A stretch of 64,000 nt of DNA from JBBQCW01 sp038319025 (GCA_038319025.1 JBBQCW010000001.1:1-64000), one strand, 5' to 3'; positions 9,130 to 17,806 are shown, numbered from the stretch's first letter. Notes: generated from the sequence alone by a model not told the origin. Numbers and translations: made by a program.

Positions 9130-9440
9130 GACGCGCGCAGCTCGTCGCGCGTGGCGGTCAGCATGTCCATCAGGATCTGTTTGGAGACTCCGAGTAGATC
9201 GACGATCCGCTCATCGGCGAGCATGTAGACCACGCTCGATCCCTCCCGCCGGGTGCTGACGAACCCAGCGCGGCGCAGGACGCCGAGCTGCTGGGAGAGG
9301 TGCGGCTGCTCGACGTCGATGGCTGCGAGGAGGTCGGCGACCGACTGCTCGCCGGGGGCGAGCAGTTCGAGGACACGGATGCGCAGCGGGTGCCCAAGTG
9401 TCTTGAAGAACTCGGCCTTCAGACGGGGAACGTCACGCAT
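9126..9440 (-). CDS. ArsR/SmtB-family winged-helix repressor of the SulP operon
   Basis: 104 residues from the ATG at 9440. The fold is typical: FFKTLGHPLRIRVLELLAPG, then QSVADLLAAIDVEQPHLSQQLGVL as helix-turn-helix, and REGSSVVYMLAD as the wing. A longer frame opens at 9497, but it would run through the A+T-rich promoter/operator region, so the internal ATG is preferred. The position that holds the metal-binding ELCVC cysteines in ArsR proper reads ELLAPGEQS, and the chosen protein has no cysteine at all. Classical arsenite/cadmium sensing through that site is therefore unlikely. It is coupled by ATGA overlap to the SulP gene and probably represses its own operon. Confidence 0.88.
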   Translation of the reverse strand: MRDVPRLKAEFFKTLGHPLRIRVLELLAPGEQSVADLLAAIDVEQPHLSQQLGVLRRAGFVSTRREGSSVVYMLADERIVDLLGVSKQILMDMLTATRDELRAS

Positions 9441-9452
9441 CGGTGACCGGCA

Positions 9453-9492
9453 AAGGTATAAGCATATGCAGATATTAGCATGTATTTGCTGA
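9453..9492 (-). promoter_or_regulatory. A+T-rich promoter/operator of the arsR-sulP operon
   Basis: This 40-bp stretch is strikingly A+T-rich for the window. Reading toward arsR it contains TACCTT (9453-9458) 12 nt before the ATG. Farther upstream are the palindrome GCATATGC (9462-9469) and a second AGCATGT half-site. ArsR-type repressors bind such A+T-rich imperfect palindromes over their own promoter; the binding itself is inferred. Confidence 0.5.
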
Positions 9493-9533
9493 GCCACCTT
9501 GGAACAGAGGAGTCAGGCGAGAAGGTGCCCCCC

Positions 9534-10583
9534 CTACGGTGAGACCAGGATCTCGTGCACGCCCTCGAAGCCGAGGGCGTTCGCGGTCGCTCCCGTGAGG
9601 TCGAACTCGCGCCCGGCGATGTAGGGGCCACGGTCGACCACCGGCACCTGGACCGAGCGGCCGTTGTAGACGATCGTCACAAGCGTCCCGCAGGGGAGTG
9701 TCTTGTGGGCGACCCCCTGCTGGCTGCGGCCCAGCGTGCCGCCGCAAGCCAGTGGTAGGTCGTAGTCGTCAAACCGGGAGGCCAGCGCGTTACGCAGCGG
9801 GCCCGTGGCCGTCATGGCCACTCCGCCGGTGTCCAGCCCGTCGCGTTCGGGGCCGATCACGCCCGCCAGAACGGAGGTGGGTTGCAGACGCTGATCGCCG
9901 GCTGCGACGACTCGTACGTACGGGCGGCCGTGGGTCTGCCAGGTGAGGCGGTAGCCACCGTCGCCGGCGGTCTGCGTTCGGGCCACCCGTTGCCAGTGGC
10001 CCTTCACGTACGTCTCGGCGGCCACATCACGACCTGCAGCATGCGGACCGACTCGACCGGCCAGTACGGCAGGTCGGCCGTGCTTCGGGTTCAGCCTGGT
10101 GCGGTCGACCGACACCTTCACTCGCACGCGAACTGGCTGTGGCCGGCTGATCTTCTTGCTCCGTGCGACCGTTACGCGCAGCGCGCCGCTTCGCTTGGGG
10201 GCCAGATCGAAACGGTAGGTGCCGTCCGCCTGGATGGGAGCCTGTTTGACCGTTCGCCAGTGCTCACCGTGCGCGAGAAACTGAAGGTCGGCCGTCCGAT
10301 GGGCACCAACCCCTGTGACGCGACCATCGACGGTGATGGGCAGTCCCCAATCCGGAGCGGTGTCCGACACGTTGACGCGCACGTTCACCGGGAACGCCGT
10401 GCTGGCGGTGACCGTCTGCGCCGTCGATGCCCGGGGCGACGAAGTGGACGATCCGCCGCATCCGACGATCAACGGGGTAAGGGTGAGGAGCGCGAGCCAG
10501 GAGGAGGCACTGCGGGTGACAACGGACCTCATACCCACGAGACGGTAGCGCCGGATCCAAGAGCGGGCTTCGGGTGAACTCAC
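9534..10583 (-). CDS. RlpA-like lipoprotein with C-terminal double-psi beta-barrel
   Basis: 349 residues. The N-terminus has a lipobox (LIVGCGG, Cys at about 42), so the protein should be lipid-anchored outside the membrane. The middle ~200 residues contain two immunoglobulin-like beta regions rich in RVRVKVSVDRTRL-type strands. The C-terminal ~90 residues form a double-psi beta-barrel of the RlpA/3D type: SRFDDYDLPLACGG, LPCGTLVTIVYNGRSVQVPV, VDRGPY and FDLTGATANALGF. RlpA barrels act on denuded peptidoglycan glycan strands. The GTG start overlaps the stop of the FAD mono-oxygenase gene by 4 bp. An ATG at 10532 is an alternative start and would give a more typical, shorter signal peptide. 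Confidence 0.83.
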   Translation of the reverse strand: MSSPEARSWIRRYRLVGMRSVVTRSASSWLALLTLTPLIVGCGGSSTSSPRASTAQTVTASTAFPVNVRVNVSDTAPDWGLPITVDGRVTGVGAHRTADLQFLAHGEHWRTVKQAPIQADGTYRFDLAPKRSGALRVTVARSKKISRPQPVRVRVKVSVDRTRLNPKHGRPAVLAGRVGPHAAGRDVAAETYVKGHWQRVARTQTAGDGGYRLTWQTHGRPYVRVVAAGDQRLQPTSVLAGVIGPERDGLDTGGVAMTATGPLRNALASRFDDYDLPLACGGTLGRSQQGVAHKTLPCGTLVTIVYNGRSVQVPVVDRGPYIAGREFDLTGATANALGFEGVHEILVSP

Positions 10584-11746
10584 TCGAAGTCGACCACGCG
10601 TGTCAGGCGCCTCTGCGTGGCTGCCGCCGGTGTTACCCGCAGCACCCAGGCGCGAGCGCGCACAGCGGCCGGGCGGCGGGCCTGCATGACCCTGCCGATG
10701 CGCCGCGACTCGCGCGCGATCCGCTCCACCCGCGGGCGCCGCGCCGCGTTGTAGGCCTCCAACGCCGTCTCCACGTCCCGCCGACCGCGGCCGAGTTCAC
10801 GCCCGAGCACGACGGCGTCCTCGATCGCCATCGCAGCGCCCTGACCGAGGTTGGGCGTCATGGCATGCGCCGCATCGCCGAGCAGCGCGATCCGTCCGCT
10901 GGTCCAGGAGCCGAGTTGCGGCAACTCCTCCAGATCCGTGGCGATGATGTCCACCGGATCGGTGGCTTCGATCAACGAGCAGATGGGCTTGTGCCAGCCG
11001 GCAAACCGTTTGAGCAGACCGGCCCGGACGTGATCGCCGTCAGACGTCACGGTCCTCGCGCCCGTCGCCGTGGCAAACCAATAGGTCCGATCGTCGGGCA
11101 GCGGGACGATCCCGAACCGCAGGCCGGCGCCGACGGTCTCGCTGGCGCCTACTTCGTGAAGGCCCAGCGGTGCGACACCTCGCCAGCTCGTCGCGCCCGC
11201 GTACCGGGGCCTGCCTTCGCCGTCGATCACGGTCGCGCGCATGATCGAACCGATGCCATCGGCGGCCACAACGACGTCGGCGCGGTGTTCACTGCCGTCC
11301 ATCAGGCGCACGCCGGCCACATCCTCCTGGTTGATCGCCCCGATCACGATCGCGCCGAGGGTTACCAGCTCGGCGCCCGCCGCGGTTAGCAAAGCGTGCC
11401 GCAGGTCGGCGCGGTGCAGGGCCAGCACAGGCCCGAAGCGCGCTGTGATTGCGCCCAGCGGCGCCTCGGTCAGAACCCGCCCGTCAGGCGCGAGGATGGC
11501 GCTCGAGGAGATTGGGCGCGCAGACTCCCGGACCATGGCGCCCACACCGAGTTCGTCGAGCGCGCGTAAAGCGTTGGGCCAAAGCGTCAACCCGGCGCCG
11601 CCAGGTGCGAGCGACGACGCTCGCTCCAATATCTGCACCTGGAGGCCGAGCCGGCGCAACGCCACCGCCGCAGCCAGGCCGCCGATCCCCGCCCCGACGA
11701 CCAGCGCGGTTCGGGGCGCCGGCGCGTCAGTGCGGATGTCGTGCAT
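10580..11746 (-). CDS. FAD-dependent mono-oxygenase (PHBH family)
   Basis: 388 residues. The N-terminal Rossmann motif VVGAGIGGLAAAVALRRLG binds the ADP of FAD. The mid-protein signature ADVVVAADGIGSIMRA (DG motif) and the C-terminal GRIALLGDAAHAMTPNLGQG (GD motif) complete the aromatic-hydroxylase flavoprotein pattern. Such enzymes use NAD(P)H and O2 to hydroxylate or epoxidise aromatic or polycyclic substrates. There is no signal peptide. It is the first gene of a unit with the RlpA-like lipoprotein gene. A CAGACT box 6 nt before the ATG is a near match to the leaderless pattern seen elsewhere. The substrate is unknown, and the pairing with a wall lipoprotein does not suggest one. Confidence 0.9.
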   Translation of the reverse strand: MHDIRTDAPAPRTALVVGAGIGGLAAAVALRRLGLQVQILERASSLAPGGAGLTLWPNALRALDELGVGAMVRESARPISSSAILAPDGRVLTEAPLGAITARFGPVLALHRADLRHALLTAAGAELVTLGAIVIGAINQEDVAGVRLMDGSEHRADVVVAADGIGSIMRATVIDGEGRPRYAGATSWRGVAPLGLHEVGASETVGAGLRFGIVPLPDDRTYWFATATGARTVTSDGDHVRAGLLKRFAGWHKPICSLIEATDPVDIIATDLEELPQLGSWTSGRIALLGDAAHAMTPNLGQGAAMAIEDAVVLGRELGRGRRDVETALEAYNAARRPRVERIARESRRIGRVMQARRPAAVRARAWVLRVTPAAATQRRLTRVVDFE

Positions 11747-11814
11747 CCGCGCAGTCTGGCGAGAATCGCGGCGAGGAGTCGTCGGGAATTGCTGCAGGCG
11801 TCGTCACCCCAGGC

Positions 11815-11820
11815 TAGGAT
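11815..11820 (+). promoter_or_regulatory. Probable -10 box (TAGGAT) of the copper-protein gene
   Basis: TAGGAT ends 6 nt before the ATG at 11827, with CGCTTC between and no ribosome binding site. The spacing fits leaderless transcription. Confidence 0.5.
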
Positions 11821-11826
11821 CGCTTC

Positions 11827-13191
11827 ATGGCGTCCTCGACCGCCCGGCTCCTCCGCGTCTTTGCGTTGGTGCTCATCCTGTTGCTCGTGCCCGCGGCCGG
11901 CGCGATCGCGCAGTCCGTCACCAAGACGTTCACCTACGGCCCGGTCGTGGTCCCCGGGTACTCGGTGAAGCAGCAGCTGACGTACAAGGTCGACCATCCG
12001 GCGACCGACGGTTTCATCACCCACATGGAGGCGGACGTCGTCGATCCAAAGACCGGCAAGGCCGTGCCGATCAACCGGATCATGCTCCACCACATCGTCT
12101 TCGCCAACCTGGGCGACGGGCACACCGACGCGGCCGGGACGCAGGTGCCGGTGCCGTTCTACGGTGACGGTGAGGAGCGCGACCAGATGCAGTTGCCTCC
12201 TGGCTACGGCTACAAGTCGCGCGGCAGCGATCAGTGGGCGATCGTGTGGATGCTGATGAACCACCGGGCCCAAACGGACTCCGTGCTGATCCGCTGGCGG
12301 ATCACATGGGACGAGAACACCAACCTGACGGCGATCGTTCCGATGATCTTCGACGCCTCCCATGGTCGGCAGGGCTTGGTCTACGACGTGCCAGGTGGAG
12401 GGGCTCCGGGAAGCGTCGACCGTCGCTATGACTCAAAAACGGTGCCCGTGAACGGCCGGGTCATCGCCGGGTTGGGGCATGTCCACGGCGGAGCCCGGGG
12501 CCTTACCGTCACGCAGCCCGCGTGCGGAGATCGGGCGATCTTTCGATCACGTCCGACGTGGGGGCTGGCCTCCGACGCCTTCTACAAGGTGCATCCGATC
12601 CTCCACGAGCCAGGCCCCATCAACATGAGTCGCTTCACGACCGCTACAGGGTACCCCGTACGCGCCGGCGAGCAGCTCAAGCTCACCTCCACCTACGACG
12701 CCCACCTGCCGCACACGCGCGTCATGGGCCTGTTGGTGGTCTACATCGCGCCGGACGCCACCGCTGCGGCTGCATCGATGCGCTGCCCGACACCGGAGGA
12801 CGTGAAGATCCTCACCACCGCCCGACCTGGCCGGCAGGTTGCCCCTGCCTTCACCGTCCCACTTACCGGCATCAACGCCCGCGGCCTCGCGGTGAGCATC
12901 GCGCGGCCGCCCGGTGCGACGGCCTGGGAGGCGGGCAACACACAGGTGGACATCAACAACTTCGCGTTCTCGCAGCGCAACCTTTCGGTGCCGCGCGGCG
13001 CAACCGTCACGTGGGCGTTCAACGACACCGTGGCGCACGATGTGACGTTGGCCAGCGGGCCGTACGGCTTCTCCTCGTCCGACCTCAAGGGCGGCAAGAC
13101 GTACAGCCTCAAGCTCGACCGGCCCGGCACCTACAAGATCTTCTGCGCGCTGCATCCCGTGCAGATGACGCAGGTCGTGCAGGTCCGCTGA
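11827..13191 (+). CDS. Secreted copper protein: PHM-like mono-oxygenase part plus cupredoxin domain
   Basis: 454 residues with a cleavable signal peptide (about 1-28, ending AGAIAQ). Residues ~40-310 resemble type II ascorbate-dependent copper mono-oxygenases. MLHHIVF places a His pair at 88-89 like the first copper site of PHM, and GLGHVHGGA (His218, His220) resembles the HxH of the second site. YDAHLPHTRVMG follows near 298. Residues ~370-454 form a plastocyanin-type domain with His404 in VAHDV and the cluster FCALHPVQM (Cys440, His443, Met447), the full ligand set for a type I blue copper centre. The enzyme could pass electrons between domains outside the cell. Mono-oxygenase activity is inferred from His spacing; the cupredoxin call is firm. 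Confidence 0.78.
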   Translation: MASSTARLLRVFALVLILLLVPAAGAIAQSVTKTFTYGPVVVPGYSVKQQLTYKVDHPATDGFITHMEADVVDPKTGKAVPINRIMLHHIVFANLGDGHTDAAGTQVPVPFYGDGEERDQMQLPPGYGYKSRGSDQWAIVWMLMNHRAQTDSVLIRWRITWDENTNLTAIVPMIFDASHGRQGLVYDVPGGGAPGSVDRRYDSKTVPVNGRVIAGLGHVHGGARGLTVTQPACGDRAIFRSRPTWGLASDAFYKVHPILHEPGPINMSRFTTATGYPVRAGEQLKLTSTYDAHLPHTRVMGLLVVYIAPDATAAAASMRCPTPEDVKILTTARPGRQVAPAFTVPLTGINARGLAVSIARPPGATAWEAGNTQVDINNFAFSQRNLSVPRGATVTWAFNDTVAHDVTLASGPYGFSSSDLKGGKTYSLKLDRPGTYKIFCALHPVQMTQVVQVR

Positions 13192-13212
13192 GCCCACAGC
13201 CTGGCCGGATAC

Positions 13213-14052
13213 CTACGGGGCAGGGATTGCGCTCAGCTTTGCTTCGGCCACCTCAGGTGAGGCGACGGCGGGCGGGATGAGCAGCAGCGGGCGCGGACTG
13301 CGCACCGCGAGAGCGTCGGCCGAACTGCCGAAGAACACTCGCTCGGCGAGGCCGTGATGCGGTGAGCCGAGCATGAGGAGGTCGACCGATTCGGCCCACC
13401 GGACGAGCTCGGTCGTGGCCAAGCCGACCACGACGGTGCGTCCGGCGACCGGTAGGTCCGCGAGCGTGTGGTGCATCTCGGCGACCTGGTCGTCAATACC
13501 GCCACCGTAGTAGCCGAGGGACGCGCCGCCGCCCGGGATCTCGACCACGCCCAACACATGGACCGAAGCGCTGAGGGTGCCGGCGATCTGCTCAGCACGC
13601 GCCAAAGCCGCGGCGGCGGAGTCGCCGCCGTCATACCCGACTCCGATACGCGCGAGCGGGGCGGTGCTCTGCGCGTAGCCCTTCGGGGCGATCGCGACCG
13701 CACAGGGCGCGCCGCGCATCGTTGCGGCGGCGTCGTCGCCGGCGAAGATGCGGCCGAGCTGGCCCCGGTGCGAGGAACCGACGACGATCAGGTCCGCGCG
13801 ATGACGGACCGCAGCATCGTGCAGGCCCTTGGCCGCGGTGGAGGCGATCTGTACATCGACCTCTACGCCCGGGTGGGCAAGTGCGAAATGGCGGACGGTG
13901 TCGGTGGCGGCGCCCGTCTCCTGGCCGGCGTCGGTGGTGACGCAGAGCCCGATGAACTCGGCGCCCGAGGACGCCAGCTGCTGAGCGAGGTGCAGTGCGT
14001 CGGCGCCCATGTCGTCATGAGCCGCGACACCGATGATGATCGTCTTGTACAT
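13213..14052 (-). CDS. Tandem universal stress protein (UspA family)
   Basis: 279 residues, with two UspA domains in tandem. The start chosen is the ATG at 14052 (MYKTIIIGVAAHDD), the usual Usp opening. The frame extends upstream but that part is basic, low-complexity and unlike Usp. Domain 1 ends with VVGSSHRGQLGRIFAGDDAA and domain 2 with MLGSPHHGLAERVFFGSSAD. Domain 2 keeps the ATP-loop pattern G-x2-G-x9-GS, whereas in domain 1 the final G-S is replaced by GDD, so only the second domain is clearly ATP-binding. It is transcribed divergently from speF and convergent with the copper-protein gene, 21 bp away. Likely a stress or starvation survival protein. Confidence 0.88.
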   Translation of the reverse strand: MYKTIIIGVAAHDDMGADALHLAQQLASSGAEFIGLCVTTDAGQETGAATDTVRHFALAHPGVEVDVQIASTAAKGLHDAAVRHRADLIVVGSSHRGQLGRIFAGDDAAATMRGAPCAVAIAPKGYAQSTAPLARIGVGYDGGDSAAAALARAEQIAGTLSASVHVLGVVEIPGGGASLGYYGGGIDDQVAEMHHTLADLPVAGRTVVVGLATTELVRWAESVDLLMLGSPHHGLAERVFFGSSADALAVRSPRPLLLIPPAVASPEVAEAKLSAIPAP

Positions 14053-14201
14053 GTACGGACAGCTTCCAGTGCCCGCCCGCGCATGACATCGGCCATAACT
14101 ACGGGCGCGCCGACGTAGAACGCCCCCGGCTCCCCGGGAGGCCGCGCAAACTACTCGGCGGCCTACGGGTCGGTACCGATGACGGTCCACGACGGCGTAC
14201 G

Positions 14202-14207
14202 TACGGT
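14202..14207 (+). promoter_or_regulatory. Probable -10 box (TACGGT) of speF-potE
   Basis: TACGGT ends 6 nt before the speF ATG, so the transcript would be leaderless. The 161-bp usp-speF gap holds no counterpart of the speFL leader peptide that controls the enterobacterial operon. Confidence 0.42.
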
Positions 14208-14213
14208 GACCGC

Positions 14214-16415
14214 ATGAGCACCACACATCCGAGCTATGCCGGAACCATCGCCGTGAACCCCGCCGTCGCGCGGTTCGTGGACACCGAGCGTGAAGTGGTG
14301 GACCCCCAGGACACCGACTTCACCGATGTGAGCGCTGTCGTCCTCTCGGCTTCCGACGTGAACGACGGCGTAGTTTCTCGGCTCGAGGCCACCGGCTTCG
14401 GCCTTCCTGTCTTCGTGGTGTCTGAGCCTGAGCACGGCGTCGATCTCGATGTCCACGGGATCACCGGGGTGCTCGCCTCCGACGAACAGAACGCCGAATT
14501 CTTCGGACGCGTCGTGGAGACGGCCGCCCTCAAGTACGACGGAGAGGTGCTGCCGCCGTTCTTCGGCGCACTCGCCAGCTATGAGCGCAAGGGGTACTCG
14601 GCATTCGACTGCCCCGGCCATCAGGGCGGTCAGTTCTATCGACGTCACCCGGCCGGTCGAAGGCTGCTCGACTTCTTCGGGCCCAACCTCTTCCGGGCGG
14701 ACCTGTGCAACGCCGACGTGAACATGGGCGATCTGCTCATCCACGAGGGTGCGCCCTACGACGCGGAGAGCCACGCGGCCGAGGTCTTCAACAGCGACGA
14801 GACCTACTTCGTCCTGAACGGCACGTCGGCCTCGAACAAGGTGGTGCTCGGCGCACTGCTCACGCCCGGCGACCTCGTTCTGTACGACCGCAACAACCAC
14901 AAGTCGATCCTGCACGGCGCGCTCTTGATGTCCCGCGCGACGCCGGTCTACCTGGAGGCGGCGCGCAACGCATTCGGCCTGATCGGCGGCATCGACGATC
15001 GGTGCTTCGAGGAGGCCTACCTGCGTGAACGCGTCGGCAAGGTGGACCCGGCCCGGGCTGAGGCCAAGCGCCCGATACGTCTCGCCGTAATTCAACTCGG
15101 CACCTACGACGGCACCATCTACAACGCTCGCCAGGTCGTCGATCGCATCGGCCACCTGTGTGACTACATCCTGTTCGACTCCGCCTGGGTCGGGTACGAG
15201 CAGTTCATCCCGATGATGAGCGACTGCTCGCCGCTGCTGCTGGAACTGGGTGAGGACGACCCCGGGATCATCGTCACGCAGTCGGTGCACAAGCAACAGG
15301 CCGGCTTCTCGCAGGCCTCCCAGATCCACAAGAAGGACGCGCACATCAAGGGCCAGGCGCGGTACGTGAACCACGATCGCTTCAACAACGCGTTCATGAT
15401 GCAGGCCTCCACCAGCCCGTTCTACCCCATCTTCGCCTCACTGGATGTCAACGCCCAGATGCACTCCAGGGGCAGCGGCGAGCGGCTGTGGAAAGAAGCG
15501 GTCGAGGTCGGCATCGAGGCGCGCAAAATGATCCTGCGCGATTGCTCGATGGTGCGACCGTTCGTCCCCGAGCAGGTCCACGGTGCGCCGTGGCAGGACG
15601 CGAGCACCGAGGAGATCTCAACCGACCGAGAGTTCTTCGCGTTTGCGCCGGGGGAGCCGTGGCACGGATTCGACGGCTACGCCGAGCATCAGTACTTCGT
15701 GGATCCCAACAAGCTCCTGCTCACCACGCCGGGACTCGACACCGCCACCGGGGAGTACGAGGCGTTCGGGGTCCCCGCCAACATCCTCGCCAACTACCTG
15801 CGCGAGAACGGAATCATCCCCGAGAAGTGTGACCTCAACTCGATTTTGTTCCTGCTTACGCCGGCCGAGACCATCCCGAAGATGCAGAACCTGGTCGCGC
15901 AACTCGTCCGCTTCGAGGAGCTGATCAAGGCCGACGCGCCGCTGGAACAGGTGCTCCCGACGATCTACGGTGCCCACACCCAGCGGTACGACGGCTACAC
16001 CATCCGGCAGCTCGCGCAGGAGATGCACGACTTCTATAAGGAGCGTGACGTCAAGCAGCTGCAGAAGGCGATGTTCCGTGAGGAGTACTTCCCCAAGGTC
16101 GCGGTGAGCGCCGATCACGCCAACGACGAATTCACCCGCGGCAACGTGGAGCTCGTGCCGATCCGCGACATTCTCGGACGGGTGGCCGCCGAGGGCGCGC
16201 TGCCGTACCCGCCCGGCATCCTGTGCGTGGTGCCCGGCGAGGTGTGGGGGGTTGAGCAGCGCGACTACTTCCTGGCGTTGGAGGAGGGCATCAACCTGCT
16301 GCCCGGCTTTGCGCCCGAGATCCAAGGGGTGCACCTCGCGCCCGCGGCCGACGGCGGAGTTCGCGCCCATGGCTACGTCCTGCAGGCCACGCCCGACCCC
16401 AAGGAGATGTCATGA
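14214..16415 (+). CDS. speF: Inducible ornithine decarboxylase, PLP-dependent
   Basis: 733 residues, almost the length of E. coli SpeF (732 by memory). It converts ornithine to putrescine and CO2, consuming a proton. An N-terminal wing domain (~1-115) precedes the fold-type-I core. Diagnostic stretches are FDCPGHQGGQFYRRHPAGR, LFRADLCNADVNMGDLLIHE, IQLGTYDGTIYNARQVVD and the PLP lysine in SVHKQQAGFSQ (about Lys360). The C-terminal domain ends ALPYPPGILCVVPGEVWG and INLLPGFAPEIQGV. The likeness to enterobacterial SpeF is far greater than to other Orn/Lys/Arg decarboxylases I can recall. It overlaps potE by 4 bp (ATGA). The pair forms a decarboxylase/antiporter system that raises internal pH and exports putrescine. 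Confidence 0.93.
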   Translation: MSTTHPSYAGTIAVNPAVARFVDTEREVVDPQDTDFTDVSAVVLSASDVNDGVVSRLEATGFGLPVFVVSEPEHGVDLDVHGITGVLASDEQNAEFFGRVVETAALKYDGEVLPPFFGALASYERKGYSAFDCPGHQGGQFYRRHPAGRRLLDFFGPNLFRADLCNADVNMGDLLIHEGAPYDAESHAAEVFNSDETYFVLNGTSASNKVVLGALLTPGDLVLYDRNNHKSILHGALLMSRATPVYLEAARNAFGLIGGIDDRCFEEAYLRERVGKVDPARAEAKRPIRLAVIQLGTYDGTIYNARQVVDRIGHLCDYILFDSAWVGYEQFIPMMSDCSPLLLELGEDDPGIIVTQSVHKQQAGFSQASQIHKKDAHIKGQARYVNHDRFNNAFMMQASTSPFYPIFASLDVNAQMHSRGSGERLWKEAVEVGIEARKMILRDCSMVRPFVPEQVHGAPWQDASTEEISTDREFFAFAPGEPWHGFDGYAEHQYFVDPNKLLLTTPGLDTATGEYEAFGVPANILANYLRENGIIPEKCDLNSILFLLTPAETIPKMQNLVAQLVRFEELIKADAPLEQVLPTIYGAHTQRYDGYTIRQLAQEMHDFYKERDVKQLQKAMFREEYFPKVAVSADHANDEFTRGNVELVPIRDILGRVAAEGALPYPPGILCVVPGEVWGVEQRDYFLALEEGINLLPGFAPEIQGVHLAPAADGGVRAHGYVLQATPDPKEMS

Positions 16416-17806
16416 AGACCGAAGCCAAGAAGATGGGCGTACGCCAGCTCACCATCCTCACCGTCGTGAACATGATGGGCGCCGGCATCATCCTGCTCCC
16501 GGCCAACTTGGCTCAGGTCGGCACCATCTCGGTGCTGTCCTGGGTCGTCACGGCTGCCGGCGCGACTTGCCTGGCCTACGCGTTCGCGCGGGCCGGAACG
16601 TTCAGCAACCGCGAGGGTGGGATGGGCGGCTACGCCGAGTACACCTTCGGTAAGGCCGGCAACTTCCTCACCAACTACACGTACTTCATCTCGTTGGTGA
16701 TCGCCAACGTGGCCATCGCGGTTGCCCTGGTCGGGTACGCGACCAACTTCTTCGACACCTCGCTTGGGCCATGGCCTACCGCGGTCGCGGCGATCGCCGC
16801 CTTGTGGCTGGCGTCGGTGCTGAACTTCTGGGGGGCCAAGCGCACCGGCACCATCTCCGCGCTCACCGTTTGGGGCGTGATCATCCCGGTCGTCGGCATC
16901 TGCATCGTCGGCTGGTTCTTCTTCTCCGGGCACCGGTACGTGCAGCAGTGGAACCCGCACCACTACGGGTTCTTCCACGGCGTCTCGGCTTCCATCGCGG
17001 TCACGCTGTGGGCGTTCCTGGGCTTGGAATCGGCTGCGGCGAACACCGGCCGGGTGGAAAACCCCAAGAAGAACGTGCCGATCGCGATCATGGCGGGCAC
17101 GCTCATCGTCGGGGTTCTCTACATCGTCTCCACGAGCGTCATCGCGGGCATCGTCCCCGGCAACAAGCTGGCGAACTCCTCGGCACCGTTCGGCTTGGCC
17201 TTCGCGTCCATGTTCAACCCCACGATCGGCAAGATCGTCGTGGGCATGCTGGTCGTGTCGTGCTTCGGCTCGCTGTTCGCCTGGCAGTTCACGATCGCCG
17301 AGGTCGCGCGCTCGTCGGCCATGGTCGGCTACTTCCCGAAGCTGTTCAAGAAGGTCACCCGGGCCGGAGCGCCGATCATCGGCATGTGCGTGATCACCGC
17401 CACCCAGTCGGTGCTTTCCTTCATGACGGTCAGTCCCTCTCTGGATAAGCAGTTCACCGTCCTCATCAACTTGGCCGTCGTCACCAACCTGATTCCGTAC
17501 CTGCTCTGCATGGCGGCCCTGATGGTGTTGCAGCGGGTCGAGCACGTGCCCGCCAAGCTAGCGCGAACGGGGAACATCGTCGCGGTCCTGGCCACCATCT
17601 ACTCGCTGTACGCACTGCATGCGGCGGGTAACGACGCGATGATGTACGGCGGCATCGTCACCTTCGCGGGCTTCATCCTGTACGGGCTGGTGGCGGGCCG
17701 GCAGTACCGTGAGACCCCGGCCGCCACGACGGCGCCGGACGAGCCGCCGATGGTGCCGACGCCGGCGCCCTCGGAGGCCGACGACCGCGTTGCGGTGCCT
17801 GCTTGA
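16412..17806 (+). CDS. potE: Putrescine/ornithine antiporter
   Basis: 464 residues, an APC-superfamily carrier with about 12 membrane helices. The opening KMGVRQLTILTVVNMMGAGI, then GGMGGYAEYTFGKAGNFLTN, VWGVIIPVVGICIVGWFFFS, LWAFLGLESAAANTGRVENP and FTVLINLAVVTNLIPYLLCM, are close to E. coli PotE as I remember it. It exchanges external ornithine for the putrescine made by SpeF. The start is fixed by the ATGA overlap with speF and an AAGGAG site 7 nt upstream. The C-terminal ~35 residues are a Pro/Ala/Asp-rich cytosolic tail longer than in the enteric protein. The 24 bp after its stop lead straight to the cyclase-fusion gene, which has its own -10 box. Confidence 0.93.
   Translation: MKTEAKKMGVRQLTILTVVNMMGAGIILLPANLAQVGTISVLSWVVTAAGATCLAYAFARAGTFSNREGGMGGYAEYTFGKAGNFLTNYTYFISLVIANVAIAVALVGYATNFFDTSLGPWPTAVAAIAALWLASVLNFWGAKRTGTISALTVWGVIIPVVGICIVGWFFFSGHRYVQQWNPHHYGFFHGVSASIAVTLWAFLGLESAAANTGRVENPKKNVPIAIMAGTLIVGVLYIVSTSVIAGIVPGNKLANSSAPFGLAFASMFNPTIGKIVVGMLVVSCFGSLFAWQFTIAEVARSSAMVGYFPKLFKKVTRAGAPIIGMCVITATQSVLSFMTVSPSLDKQFTVLINLAVVTNLIPYLLCMAALMVLQRVEHVPAKLARTGNIVAVLATIYSLYALHAAGNDAMMYGGIVTFAGFILYGLVAGRQYRETPAATTAPDEPPMVPTPAPSEADDRVAVPA

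Noticed and set aside
14053..14213. Possible speFL-like leader peptide ahead of speF
   Set aside because: No short frame with a ribosome site or resemblance to the enteric leader was found, and the likely promoter lies 6 nt before speF.
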